This document shows positions 7,950 to 15,907 of a stretch of DNA of 32,768 nucleotides, piece by piece. The DNA is taken from positions 1 to 32,768 of the forward strand of contig JALPYG010000008.1 of assembly GCA_023271215.1 (NCBI GenBank), read 5' to 3'. The translations under genes and the position numbers were made by a program. Source of the DNA: Dehalococcoidia bacterium (GTDB lineage Bacteria > Chloroflexota > Dehalococcoidia > SZUA-161 > SpSt-899). The notes beneath the pieces were generated by a model that saw only the letters and a program-made list of their open reading frames with translations, ran no database searches and was not told the origin of the DNA. Numbering within the stretch: the first letter of the stretch is position 1; the number at the start of each line of letters is the position of its first letter.

Positions 7950-8954
7950 ATGCAGATTCGCGAACTGGGCGAATTTGGCCTTATTGAGAGGCTGGCTCAA
8001 ATCGTTGATGAGTCAGGGGCTGGCGGCCAACCAAGATCCGACCTGATCGTTGGTATAGGGGATGATGCCGCGGCCTGGAAGAGCAGAGGCCTGGTTCAAC
8101 TCGGCACTGCCGATATTCTGATCCAGGATGTACACTTCACCCTGGAGACAACCGCCTGGCGTAATCTGGGCTGGAAGGCCCTGGCGGTGAGTATCAGCGA
8201 TATCGCTGCCATGGGGGGTTTCCCGGACTATGCCGTGATCTCCCTGGGGCTGCCCTCCGATACTGAGGTGGAAGATATAACCAAACTCTATACGGGAATG
8301 GCAGAAATAGCACGCCAATTCAATATGGCCATTGTGGGCGGCGACGTCTCCGAAGCACCATTGCTCATTATCAGTCCCAGTGTTATCGGCCGGGTAGAGA
8401 AGGATAGAATGCTGACTCGCTCGGGGGCAATACCTGGCGACCGGATCGCGGTTACCGGATATCTGGGCTCGTCGGCAGCCGGGCTGAGAATGATGAAGAA
8501 GAAGCCTGAATTGGATCCCGTTATAGCCTCAGCTCTAATTGAAGCGCACCTGCGGCCTTGTCCCCGTGTGTCCGAGGGGCGGCTGTTGGGCGAAAACGGG
8601 GTGAAGTCGGCGATAGACATCAGCGATGGCCTGATTGCCGATCTCGCTCATATCTGCCGGGCAAGCGGGGTCGAGGCTAGAGTCCGCTTGGCGGATATCC
8701 CGGTGCATCCGACGGTGCAGGCTGCCTTCGGCGAAGGTAGCATCAGCCTGGCCCTTTCAGGAGGAGAGGATTACGAGCTGCTGTTCACCGCTCCAGGTGG
8801 AATAATCGAAAGGGTGAAACAACGCCTTTCAATCCCGGTGACCGTTATTGGGGAGATAATCGGTGGCGAACTCGGGAAAGTAACCATTCTTGGTGAAACT
8901 GGAAGGGAGGTCGAATGGGAGAAGAGGGGGTGGGAACACTTTGGGGATCATTAG
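7950..8954 (+). CDS. thiL: Thiamine-monophosphate kinase
   Basis: ThiL phosphorylates thiamine monophosphate to the active cofactor thiamine diphosphate, using ATP. About 334 residues, typical length. The diagnostic N-terminus LGEFGLIERLA is followed by GIGDDAA (ATP/metal site), SISDIAAMGG and IVGGDVSEAP. IDISDGLIADL and LSGGEDYELLFTA close the AIRS-type fold. At first glance it could be mistaken for SelD, a related AIRS-fold enzyme next to selA, but it lacks the SelD N-terminal Cys/Sec-Gly-Cys-Lys motif. The start may be TTG 7947 or ATG 7950; no strong ribosome site is seen. It overlaps or nearly touches tsaE downstream, so the three genes are probably one transcript. Confidence 0.95.
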   Translation: MQIRELGEFGLIERLAQIVDESGAGGQPRSDLIVGIGDDAAAWKSRGLVQLGTADILIQDVHFTLETTAWRNLGWKALAVSISDIAAMGGFPDYAVISLGLPSDTEVEDITKLYTGMAEIARQFNMAIVGGDVSEAPLLIISPSVIGRVEKDRMLTRSGAIPGDRIAVTGYLGSSAAGLRMMKKKPELDPVIASALIEAHLRPCPRVSEGRLLGENGVKSAIDISDGLIADLAHICRASGVEARVRLADIPVHPTVQAAFGEGSISLALSGGEDYELLFTAPGGIIERVKQRLSIPVTVIGEIIGGELGKVTILGETGREVEWEKRGWEHFGDH

Positions 8955-8973
8955 GGCTGTCTTACACGAAGAG

Positions 8974-9456
8974 GTGAGAACATCAGATATTGAACTCGTC
9001 ACCTTCAGCCCGGATGAAACGCAGCGGATCGGGGCTGATATTGGGGAGGGAGCCGAAATCGGTGACTTGATATTGTTAGTAGGGGATCTGGGAGCCGGTA
9101 AGACCTGCTTCACCCAGGGCGTTGCCCGGGGATTGGGGCTGGCTGATTATACCTCAAGCCCCTCGTTCGTGCTGGTGAAAGAATATCAGGGAAGACTCAA
9201 CCTGTATCACATTGATTTCTACCGGCTCAATGATATACGGGAAATCGCTGAGCTGGGAATGAGTGACTACCTCAATAGGGATGGAATCTGTGTGGTGGAA
9301 TGGGCTGACAGGGCTCTGGATTTGCTCCCGGAAGAACACCTGCTTATCAAGTTTGAGCATCTGGCGGTAAATAAGCGCCGATTACGGTTCGAACCCAGGG
9401 GGCAGAGATACGTCCGTCTCGTGAAGGAATTGAAGGAAAGATGGAACTTGCGATAG
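8974..9456 (+). CDS. tsaE: tRNA threonylcarbamoyladenosine biosynthesis ATPase TsaE
   Basis: TsaE is the P-loop ATPase that works with TsaB and TsaD to make t6A37 on ANN-decoding tRNAs. The Walker A motif GDLGAGKT, SSPSFVLVKEY, LYHIDFYRL and VVEWADRA are all typical. The frame has no ATG near the family start. GTG 8974 gives 160 residues and an N-terminus (IELVTFSPDETQRIG) fitting the family. TTG 8941, inside the end of thiL, has a stronger G-rich ribosome site and is the main alternative. The 3' end overlaps tsaB by 16 bases, indicating translational coupling. TsaD and TsaC are not in the window. Confidence 0.93.
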   Translation: MRTSDIELVTFSPDETQRIGADIGEGAEIGDLILLVGDLGAGKTCFTQGVARGLGLADYTSSPSFVLVKEYQGRLNLYHIDFYRLNDIREIAELGMSDYLNRDGICVVEWADRALDLLPEEHLLIKFEHLAVNKRRLRFEPRGQRYVRLVKELKERWNLR

Positions 9457-10121
9457 ACACCTTAACCAGGGTTGCTAGCCTGGCGCTATCGAATAAAGGG
9501 GCCCTCATTGCCGAGATCACCTGGTATGCGGGACAGAATCATACTGTGGAGCTTGTTCCCAACATGATGACCCTCCTCGAGCAGCGCAAGGCGCATATCC
9601 ACGATGTCGAGAGCATCGTGGTGGCCAAAGGGCCGGGCAGCTTTAACGGCCTGCGGGTGGCGTTAGCCACTGCCAAGGGGCTGGCATTTGCTCTGGGCAT
9701 TCACCTGGTGGGGATAAGCACGCTGGAAGTGATGGCCTTCCCCTACGCTGACCTGGGGTTCCCTGTTTGTCCCATCCTGTATGCCGGACGCAGCGAGATC
9801 GCCACCGCACTGTTTCAAAAACGGAAGGGGCATTGGGAAAGGCTCACTGTGGAGCACACCACCACGATTGATGATCTCTGCTCACGAATTGGGCAACCAA
9901 CCGTATTCTGCGGCGAGATCAGTGATGAAGGGTGGATGCAGCTTGAGCAGCGACTGGGGAAGAAGGCATTGATTGTAAAGGGGTCAGCCGTGCTCCGGAG
10001 GGCGGGCTACCTTGCCGAGCTTGGCTGGCAAAGGATGGAATCGGGGGACTTCGATGATCCCTTCACTCTCCAACCATTGTACTTGAAGAGTCCGGCAATC
10101 ACCGTTAAGACCCTATCCTAA
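9441..10121 (+). CDS. tsaB: tRNA threonylcarbamoyladenosine biosynthesis protein TsaB
   Basis: TsaB is the ASKHA-fold partner that dimerises with TsaD in t6A synthesis and has no catalytic activity itself. 226 residues, usual size. The opening MELAIDTLTRVASLAL, the NHTVELVPNM segment, and the strong motif VVAKGPGSFNGLRVALATAKGLA identify it; the family form is GPGSFTGLR, so Asn for Thr here is a mild variation. ISTLEVMA follows as expected. The gene begins inside tsaE and ends about 75 bases before the next small gene. The cluster thiL-tsaE-tsaB suggests coordinated housekeeping expression. Confidence 0.94.
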   Translation: MELAIDTLTRVASLALSNKGALIAEITWYAGQNHTVELVPNMMTLLEQRKAHIHDVESIVVAKGPGSFNGLRVALATAKGLAFALGIHLVGISTLEVMAFPYADLGFPVCPILYAGRSEIATALFQKRKGHWERLTVEHTTTIDDLCSRIGQPTVFCGEISDEGWMQLEQRLGKKALIVKGSAVLRRAGYLAELGWQRMESGDFDDPFTLQPLYLKSPAITVKTLS

Positions 10122-10195
10122 ATATTGGCTTGATTCGCACCAGATCTATAAGCGGGAAGGATGACTTTTAGGATAGACTCGAAAAAGGAGGTATA

Positions 10196-10495
10196 ATGCA
10201 GTGTCCAATATGCCGTCGGCAGGTTAATGATGAGACTGAGCTGATGACATGTCTTGCAGGTCACATGCGGGAAGAAGCAGCAAGGCAAGCCAAGGAAATG
10301 CAGAGAATCTATCTGATGATGATGGCAAGCCAGTTGACCATCGCGTGCGTGACCACTCGAATCGCCCCACAGGATGTGGTAGGCACCTTCGGCGAGGTCT
10401 ACGGACTGCTGGAGAACCTCGTCGGGAAAAGCGATGTATGTGCCGAAATCGAGGAATGGCTGAAGAAGCGCGGCCCCGACTCAAAAGAAGCCTAG
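10196..10495 (+). CDS. Small protein with N-terminal Cys/His cluster, function unknown
   Basis: A 99-residue protein with a very strong ribosome site (aaaggaggt) directly before the ATG. The N-terminus MQCPICRRQVND followed by LMTCLAGH gives a C-x2-C...C-x3-H set that could bind one zinc, as in small zinc ribbons. The remainder is predicted helical (EEAARQAKEMQRIYLMMMASQL; then EVYGLLENLVGKSDVCAEIEEWL). No family recognised. It follows tsaB by 74 bases and may share its transcript. It ends 22 bases before the convergent pncA-pncB fusion. A DNA/RNA-binding or scaffold role is possible but unsupported. Confidence 0.75.
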   Translation: MQCPICRRQVNDETELMTCLAGHMREEAARQAKEMQRIYLMMMASQLTIACVTTRIAPQDVVGTFGEVYGLLENLVGKSDVCAEIEEWLKKRGPDSKEA

Positions 10496-10517
10496 AACCT
10501 GAGCGCCCATCAATGGC

Positions 10518-12047
10518 TTATAATACCCGCTTCAGCCTGTGGTTGGGGGTGATACCGGGGATTCTGCCTCGCTTGGCGATGGGCTTACCTTCAACCTCGT
10601 GCAGATCGGCGGTGAAGTCGATTGGCTTGCTATCGCTGATGTAGCTTCCCACGGCAAAGGTATCGACCGGTGCCCCACTATCCAGGAAGTATCTGATCCG
10701 CTCCGGGTCAATGCCTCCGCTGACATATATCCTGACATCCTTGAAACCAGCAAGGTTAAGCCTCGCCCTGGTCTCCTTTACCAGATCGGCGGTGACCCGT
10801 CCCCTTTCGAAGGGCGTATCAAGCCTTACCCCCTCTAGCCTCCCACCCATTGCCCGGGCTACGATGATGCTCTCCTCGGGCTCGTCCCGGAAGGTATCCA
10901 CCAGGGCGATGCGAGGTACCTCCGGGGGCATGTGCCTGTCAAAAGCAAGAGTAGCCTTGGCAGTGTCTCCCATGACTATGATCAGGGCATGGGGTATGGT
11001 GCCCATTGGCTCCCGTCCGGCAAGCTTAGCGCCGGCTGTACTGGCACAGCTCCCACATCCCCCCACAATGGCAGCGTACTCCATTACTCCAACTACCGAG
11101 GGGTGTACATGACGAGCACCAAAGCTGATGACCGGGATTCCCTGGGCCGCTTGCACGCACTCCCGGGCGGCGGTGGCCCAGCCGCTGCAATGCGCCAGAA
11201 TACCCAGATAGGCCGTCTCATACACGGCATAAGATTGATAGGGGGCAGTTATGCGCAGCACCACCTCTTTCCTCTGGAAGGAGTCTCCCTCGGAGAGAGC
11301 CCATACCTCCGGGCTGCCTTCGGTAAGCACCCGGGAAAGCAGGTCGAGGACTTCATGCATGCCACAGAGGATACCCTCACTCTGGGGAAAGACCTCCATG
11401 GTGGCAATAGGATTGAGGCCCTCGCGCTTCAGGATTTCTTTGGTGCGCACAAAGTAGATGTCGGTGGTCTCGCCGGAGAGGAGCGAGTCTGCAGCTGCAA
11501 ATTGGGGACGGGGAATTTCCAGTGGCGCCGGCGGGATAAGTCTAGCGCCCAGGATTTTTTCCATGTGTTCCAGGGCAAATCGGTGTGCTCGTTGATCTAT
11601 AGAGGCCACGCAGTCGGTGGGAACTTCTACCGTATAGCCACGGTTTCTGGCATCGGCGACGGTATGCAAAACGCAGATATCGGTGCAAACGCCACAGACG
11701 ATGAGCTTCTCCGGTTTGATCTCCTTTAGCTCCCCTTCGAGAGCGCTTTCGAAGAAACCACTGAATCGATTCTTGGGGATGATCTCGCCGGGAATCGCAG
11801 CCAGTTCGGGGATGACCTCGGCTTCTGCGGTTCCGGCGATGCAGTGGGGAGGGAACATCTCGAATTCGGGGTCGTCCGGGGTATGATTATCGCAGATGAA
11901 GAAAACCTTAGACCCTCGGGATAATTCTTGTTCCAACCGTCTCTTAACATTTGGAATGATATTGCGTGCTAAATTGCCACAATAAAGGGGATACCCTTTC
12001 TCCAGGAAGCCCCTTAGCATGTCTATCACAAGCACTGCAGTAGTCAT
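10518..12047 (-). CDS. Nicotinamidase fused to nicotinate phosphoribosyltransferase
   Basis: A 509-residue fusion covering two consecutive steps of NAD salvage: nicotinamide to nicotinate, then to nicotinate mononucleotide. Residues 1-180 are an isochorismatase-fold nicotinamidase. The likely catalytic triad is D9, K92 and C125 (GVCTDICV), and likely metal ligands are D53, H55 and H68. Residues about 185-509 resemble the shorter NAPRTase type: TDIYFVRT near the start, HCSGWATAA, SFGARHVHP, and ...IYVSGGIDPERI for the phosphoribosyl site. The start has a GAAGG ribosome site. It follows glyA by 19 bases on the same strand, so the two are probably cotranscribed. All the catalytic residues I can check are present, so both halves look active. 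Confidence 0.92.
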   Translation of the reverse strand: MTTAVLVIDMLRGFLEKGYPLYCGNLARNIIPNVKRRLEQELSRGSKVFFICDNHTPDDPEFEMFPPHCIAGTAEAEVIPELAAIPGEIIPKNRFSGFFESALEGELKEIKPEKLIVCGVCTDICVLHTVADARNRGYTVEVPTDCVASIDQRAHRFALEHMEKILGARLIPPAPLEIPRPQFAAADSLLSGETTDIYFVRTKEILKREGLNPIATMEVFPQSEGILCGMHEVLDLLSRVLTEGSPEVWALSEGDSFQRKEVVLRITAPYQSYAVYETAYLGILAHCSGWATAARECVQAAQGIPVISFGARHVHPSVVGVMEYAAIVGGCGSCASTAGAKLAGREPMGTIPHALIIVMGDTAKATLAFDRHMPPEVPRIALVDTFRDEPEESIIVARAMGGRLEGVRLDTPFERGRVTADLVKETRARLNLAGFKDVRIYVSGGIDPERIRYFLDSGAPVDTFAVGSYISDSKPIDFTADLHEVEGKPIAKRGRIPGITPNHRLKRVL

Positions 12048-12066
12048 TATGCCTTCACTCCGGTGC

Positions 12067-13308
12067 CTACTGGTCGATCCCGGGGGTGGGGAAGCGGCGA
12101 TTCATCTCCTCGACCTCCAGGCGTACCTCTCGATATAGTTTTTCGTCGCCGATATGGGACAGGACCCTGACGATGAGTTGAGCTATTCTCGCCATTTCTT
12201 CAGTGCCGAATCCGCGGGAGGTAAGTGCCGGGGTGCCCAGTCTGATTCCACTGGTGAGATCAGGGGGGCGGGGATCGAAGGGGATAGCATTCTTGTTCAC
12301 TACTATGTTTGCCTGACTCAAAGCCGATTCGGCCGTTTTCCCGGTTATGCTGGTAGGGGTGAGGTCAACGAGGACACGATGGTTATCGGTTCCCCCGGTG
12401 ACCAGGTGCATCCCTTCTGCGAGCAGTCTATCTGCCAGGATCCTGGCATTTTCCACTACAGCTTGCTGATAGGCAATGAAGTGCGGTTGTTTGGCTTCAT
12501 GAAAGGCCACTGCCTTGGCAGCGATGACGTGCATCAAAGGCCCTCCCTGAAGGCCGGGGAACACCGAGCGATCTATCGAAGCGCCGAACTTTGCCCGGCA
12601 GAGAATGAGTCCGCCACGCGGCCCGCGCAGGCTCTTGTGAGTGGTGGCTGTCGCCACATCGGCGTAAGGGATTGGACTGGGATGAACCCCCGCGGCGATC
12701 AAACCGGCTTCATGAGCCATGTCAACCAGTAGTCCGGCATTGACACGATCAGCAATCTGGCGGAATCGCTTATAATCCAGTATTCGGGGGTAGGAACTCG
12801 AGCCCACCACGATCAGCCTGGGCATATTCTTGACGGCCATCCTCTCTACCTCGTCGTAATCTATCTGCCCTGTTTCCCTATCCAGGCCGTAGAAAACGGG
12901 CCGGTAGAGCTTGCCGGAGAAGCTGATCGGACTGCCGTGCGTGAGATGCCCTCCCTGATCCAACGCCATGCTCAATATGGTATCGCCATAGTTAATCAGT
13001 GTCGTGTAGGCGGCCATGTTGGCTATTGAGCCGCTATAGGCTTGAACATTGGCATATTCAGCGCCGAAGAGGTCCTTTGCTCTATGAAGGGCTATTTCCT
13101 CTGCTTGATCGGCATTTCGGCAGCCACCGTAATAACGCCTCCCGGGATATCCCTCGGCATATTTGTTGGTGAGCACCGATCCTTGAGCCTCAAGAACGGC
13201 CAAGCTTGCGTAGTTCTCGGAAGCGATAAGGTTGATGCTGCTGCATTGCCGTCTCTCCTCGTCTAAAATGATGCCGGCTATTTGGGGGTCGATCCTGGCT
13301 AGTGACAT
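12067..13308 (-). CDS. glyA: Serine hydroxymethyltransferase
   Basis: GlyA converts serine and tetrahydrofolate to glycine and methylene-THF, using PLP. 413 residues, standard length. The motifs NLIASENY, TNKYAEGYPGRRYYGGC, VDMAHEAGLIAAG and the PLP-lysine motif TTTHKSLRGPRGG are all present. The family usually has DMAHIAGL, so Glu for Ile here is a small oddity. The ATG has a GAGGAG ribosome site. It sits 118 bases downstream of the radical SAM gene and 19 bases upstream of the NAD-salvage fusion. I checked the 118-base leader for a folate or glycine riboswitch and saw no convincing match, only short hairpins (ggtg-t-cacc and gtgg-agca-ccac). Confidence 0.97.
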   Translation of the reverse strand: MSLARIDPQIAGIILDEERRQCSSINLIASENYASLAVLEAQGSVLTNKYAEGYPGRRYYGGCRNADQAEEIALHRAKDLFGAEYANVQAYSGSIANMAAYTTLINYGDTILSMALDQGGHLTHGSPISFSGKLYRPVFYGLDRETGQIDYDEVERMAVKNMPRLIVVGSSSYPRILDYKRFRQIADRVNAGLLVDMAHEAGLIAAGVHPSPIPYADVATATTHKSLRGPRGGLILCRAKFGASIDRSVFPGLQGGPLMHVIAAKAVAFHEAKQPHFIAYQQAVVENARILADRLLAEGMHLVTGGTDNHRVLVDLTPTSITGKTAESALSQANIVVNKNAIPFDPRPPDLTSGIRLGTPALTSRGFGTEEMARIAQLIVRVLSHIGDEKLYREVRLEVEEMNRRFPTPGIDQ

Positions 13309-13426
13309 CTACGTCTCCTCGGCCCCATCGTTATGAGGCGGGGCTTACACAGGTGGTGCTCCACAGAGATGAGGTGACACCCCCGGCGAGTGGCAAGTGT
13401 ATCGGGCAGATTCACTCCAGAGTGGA

Positions 13427-14920
13427 TTACTTAAGTAGCTTCTGGGTAACCTTGCGGAAATGGAAGCCAAATATAGCCATGCCGATAGCTTCCGGAAATG
13501 CCCGGTGGTACTTGAATAGAGCTTTGGTCACCAGCTTCCAGTAATACCTTCTCGATCCCTCCACGATACCCAGATACCACACCGACTTAAGGAAACTCTT
13601 CAAGGAGGGGATGGCTAGGGCAAGGCTGATCCTTTGCCTCCTCTTTACGGGTCTGTATTCCTCGAGGAAGGTGATAATTCTCTCGTAGTACTTCTCGGGG
13701 GAATAAATCGTTCGCATTATCTTCCGGTATCCGTTCACGAGAGCTTCGGCATCCATCTTGGGAATGAAATTAAGTGAGCCATCGGTGTTATTGCCCGAAC
13801 TGGTCTTCAGCAGGCGTCCTTCATCCTTGAGGCGATTATATAATCTCGTTTTGGGAAGGGCGGTGAGTATCCCGACCATGGCGGTGACGACACCCATTCT
13901 TTGAATGAAGTTGATCTGGCTTTCGAAGATGGATGGCGGATCGTTATCAAATCCCACGATGAACCCGCCGAGAACCTGCATGCCGAAGTTCTGGATTTTC
14001 TTTACGGCGGCGACCATGTTGCCGGTCTCATTCAGGAATTTATTGCACTCGGCAAGGCTGGCTTCGATAGGGGTTTCCAGTCCGATGAAGACCTTGTTGA
14101 ACCCCGCCTCAATCATCAGCCGCATCAGTTCCTCGTCGTCGGCAAGATTCAGAGATGCTTCAGTAAACAGTGTGAAGGGATACTTCTTTTCCTCCATCCA
14201 TGTAATTATCCCCCGGAGCATCTGCTTTACCCTGATCTTATTGCCTATGAAGTTATCGTCCACGATGAAAACAGAGCCTCGCCAACCGCGTTCATACAGG
14301 GCATCGAACTCCCGCAGCAGTTGACTCGTTTCCTTGGTCCTGGGCACGCGGCCGTTCATTATGATGATGTCGCAGAATTCACAGTCGTAGGGACAACCTC
14401 GCGAGTACTGGACGGAAAGGGTAGCGTAATGCTTGAAATCTATGAGATCCCACATCGGGACCGGCGTCTTAGTAAGATCGGGGCGTTTATCTGTAACATA
14501 AATGTGTTTAGCGCAACCGTTCTTCAGATCTTCCAGGAATACGGGGAGAGTCTCCTCCACCTCACCCAACACAAAGTGATCTATACCTTCAAACTCTTCG
14601 TATCCGGTAGTGAAAAGAGGGCCGCCGGCAACTGTCTTGACGTCAAACTTCCGGCAGCGCTCAACAACCTCCCTCACCGAGTCCTTCTGCACTATCATGG
14701 CGCTAATGAAAACGGAATCGGCCCATTCGAGATCCCTGTCCTTGAGGGCGGAGACATTCATGTCAACGAGTTTCTTCTCCCATTCCTCCGGGAGCATACT
14801 GGCGATAGTCAGCAACCCTAATGGGGGATAGGCTGCTTTCTTGGAGACAAATTTCATAACATGCTTGAAACTCCAGAAAGTGTCGGCCGGGTACTGTGGA
14901 TATACCAGAAGTATCTTCAT
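13427..14920 (-). CDS. B12-binding domain radical SAM protein with DUF4070-type C-terminus
   Basis: A 497-residue protein. Residues 1-140 form a cobalamin-binding-like Rossmann domain (MKILLVYPQYPADTFWSFK, then KAAYPPLGLLTIASMLP). The radical SAM domain carries the CX3CX2C cluster motif SRGCPYDCEFC with C176, C180 and C183. The DDNFIGNK and GLETP segments are typical of the BchE/HpnP-like class. The C-terminal part is DUF4070-like. Relatives include cobalamin-dependent methylases of lipids such as hopanoids and many of unknown substrate. The gene has a GGAGGTG ribosome site and its own candidate promoter. It is not clearly linked in function to glyA downstream. The substrate cannot be told from this window. 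Confidence 0.9.
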   Translation of the reverse strand: MKILLVYPQYPADTFWSFKHVMKFVSKKAAYPPLGLLTIASMLPEEWEKKLVDMNVSALKDRDLEWADSVFISAMIVQKDSVREVVERCRKFDVKTVAGGPLFTTGYEEFEGIDHFVLGEVEETLPVFLEDLKNGCAKHIYVTDKRPDLTKTPVPMWDLIDFKHYATLSVQYSRGCPYDCEFCDIIIMNGRVPRTKETSQLLREFDALYERGWRGSVFIVDDNFIGNKIRVKQMLRGIITWMEEKKYPFTLFTEASLNLADDEELMRLMIEAGFNKVFIGLETPIEASLAECNKFLNETGNMVAAVKKIQNFGMQVLGGFIVGFDNDPPSIFESQINFIQRMGVVTAMVGILTALPKTRLYNRLKDEGRLLKTSSGNNTDGSLNFIPKMDAEALVNGYRKIMRTIYSPEKYYERIITFLEEYRPVKRRQRISLALAIPSLKSFLKSVWYLGIVEGSRRYYWKLVTKALFKYHRAFPEAIGMAIFGFHFRKVTQKLLK

Positions 14921-14955
14921 TGCACCTCCATTGCCGGCTGTTTAGATTCAGGCTT

Positions 14956-14983
14956 TCTATATGTAACAGGTAAGTTTTTCCAA
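14956..14983 (-). promoter_or_regulatory. Candidate promoter of the radical SAM gene
   Basis: On the minus strand TTGGAA (14983-14978) and TATAGA (14961-14956) are 16 bases apart. They give a leader of about 30 bases before the ATG at 14920 and its GGAGGTG. Confidence 0.5.
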
Positions 14984-15100
14984 GAATTGTACTTGAGAGA
15001 TTTAATAAAATGTGGTAAACTGAATCTAGCTTTTGGAGAAACTAAACTGTTACCTATATTATAATCGGAACTGTTCCGGAAATCAAGGGCCAAACTCGAG

Positions 15101-15175
15101 TGGTGAGCCGGGTGGGATTCGAACCCACGACACCCGGATTAAAAGTCCGGTGCTCTTCCGCTGAGCTACCGGCCC
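15101..15175 (-). tRNA. tRNA-Lys (anticodon TTT), CCA encoded
   Basis: Read on the minus strand, the 7-bp acceptor GGGCCGG pairs with CCGGCTC (one G-U). D-arm GCTC...GAGC, anticodon stem CCGGA/TCCGG with loop CTTTTAA (anticodon TTT), and T-arm GTGGG-TTCGAAT-CCCAC are all perfect. The discriminator A and CCA are encoded. The tRNA is 72 bases without CCA. It starts only 10 bases after the lepB stop, so it is probably processed from a lepB transcript. A short cggaac/gttccg hairpin about 30 bases downstream may help end transcription. Confidence 0.98.
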
Positions 15176-15185
15176 GCCATTCAAA

Positions 15186-15776
15186 CTATAGCGCACCTGT
15201 CCGGCTAACGTCAACTCGAAGCGAATACGGCAGACCCAACGCTCCGGCATCCAATTGTTCCTTACCCGCCGCCTCCGATTCCCATTGGTGGTTCGGGACC
15301 AAGCCCCATTCACTTATCGGCCAGTAGATTAGCCATGCCCTGCCGACTATATCCCTTCGGGGAACGATGTCCCAACTGGTTGCGGCGCGATTGTCACCCA
15401 CAATGAAGAAACTGTCATTGGGGACCTTTCTGGGAGATACCGAGACCGAATGTCCTCGAACATAAGGCTCTTTGAGTTTCTCCCCGTTTACGTGGAGCAC
15501 TCCATTTCGCAACTCTATCAATTCATTCGGCAGGCCGACTATCCGATGGATGATACCATGATTAAGCTTGTCCGTTTGGAATACTACTATGTCTCCTCTC
15601 TGAGGATCAGCAAACCAGTAAGCCGCTTTGCTCACGATGATGAACTGACCATCGTGCAGGTTAGGCTCCATGCTGAAGCCGTGGACCTCGAAATTACACA
15701 CCACCGCGCGAATAGCTACGAAGAATAGCAATGCCAGAAGGATTGTTGTAAGAATCTCGCGAATCGCCGCCTTCAT
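15186..15776 (-). CDS. lepB: Signal peptidase I with His in place of the catalytic Lys
   Basis: A 196-residue type I signal peptidase, which cuts signal peptides from exported proteins at the outer face of the membrane. One N-terminal membrane segment (ILTTILLALLFFVAIRAVV) precedes the nucleophile motif HGFSMEPNL (S35). The box normally reading K-R-x-x-G (YVKRIIGLPGD in B. subtilis SipS) reads IIHRIVGLPNE, so H77 stands where the general-base Lys is expected. The rest (GDIVVF, VNGEKLKEPYV, GDNRAATSWD) aligns with prokaryotic SPases, not the ER type. His here is the ER/archaeal-type solution. GGAG precedes the ATG. tRNA-Lys follows in the same transcript. Family is certain; catalytic mode is inferred. 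Confidence 0.93.
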   Translation of the reverse strand: MKAAIREILTTILLALLFFVAIRAVVCNFEVHGFSMEPNLHDGQFIIVSKAAYWFADPQRGDIVVFQTDKLNHGIIHRIVGLPNELIELRNGVLHVNGEKLKEPYVRGHSVSVSPRKVPNDSFFIVGDNRAATSWDIVPRRDIVGRAWLIYWPISEWGLVPNHQWESEAAGKEQLDAGALGLPYSLRVDVSRTGAL

Positions 15777-15797
15777 ATGTTACTCCGTGGTGGGCTA

Positions 15798-15826
15798 TTG
15801 CCCGCTTAACAAGTGCAAAATATGTT
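15798..15826 (+). promoter_or_regulatory. Possible promoter for the sigma/anti-sigma pair
   Basis: TTGCCC at 15798-15803 and TATGTT at 15821-15826 with a 17-base spacer, facing the ECF sigma gene. It would lie inside the lepB leader. ECF genes often also have their own sigma-specific promoter, which cannot be read by eye here. Confidence 0.3.
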
Positions 15827-15844
15827 AAAATAAGAACTGAATCT

Positions 15845-15873
15845 AGTATAGAGAAAAGCCGCCCGATAGTCAA
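15845..15873 (-). promoter_or_regulatory. Strong sigma-70 promoter for lepB and tRNA-Lys
   Basis: On the minus strand TTGACT (15873-15868), a 17-base spacer, then TATACT (15850-15845). The predicted transcript starts about 60 bases before the lepB ATG. Confidence 0.7.
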
Positions 15874-15907
15874 TTGGCTGCCTCTCAAACGGGGCTTTTG
15901 CAGGAAG

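Noticed and set aside
7950-8954. Selenophosphate synthetase (selD) next to selA
   Set aside because: The fold is related, but the N-terminus LGEFGLIERLA and SISDIAAMGG are those of ThiL, and the SelD Cys/Sec loop is missing.
10932-11729. 265-codon open frame opposite the NAD-salvage fusion
   Set aside because: Shadow of a well-supported gene with no domain or ribosome site.
13309-13426. Folate, ZTP or glycine riboswitch upstream of glyA
   Set aside because: Only short hairpins are visible; none of the conserved core motifs of these classes is recognised.
13901-14821. 306-codon open frame on the plus strand opposite the radical SAM gene
   Set aside because: It lies wholly inside a strongly supported gene on the other strand and shows no recognisable domain.
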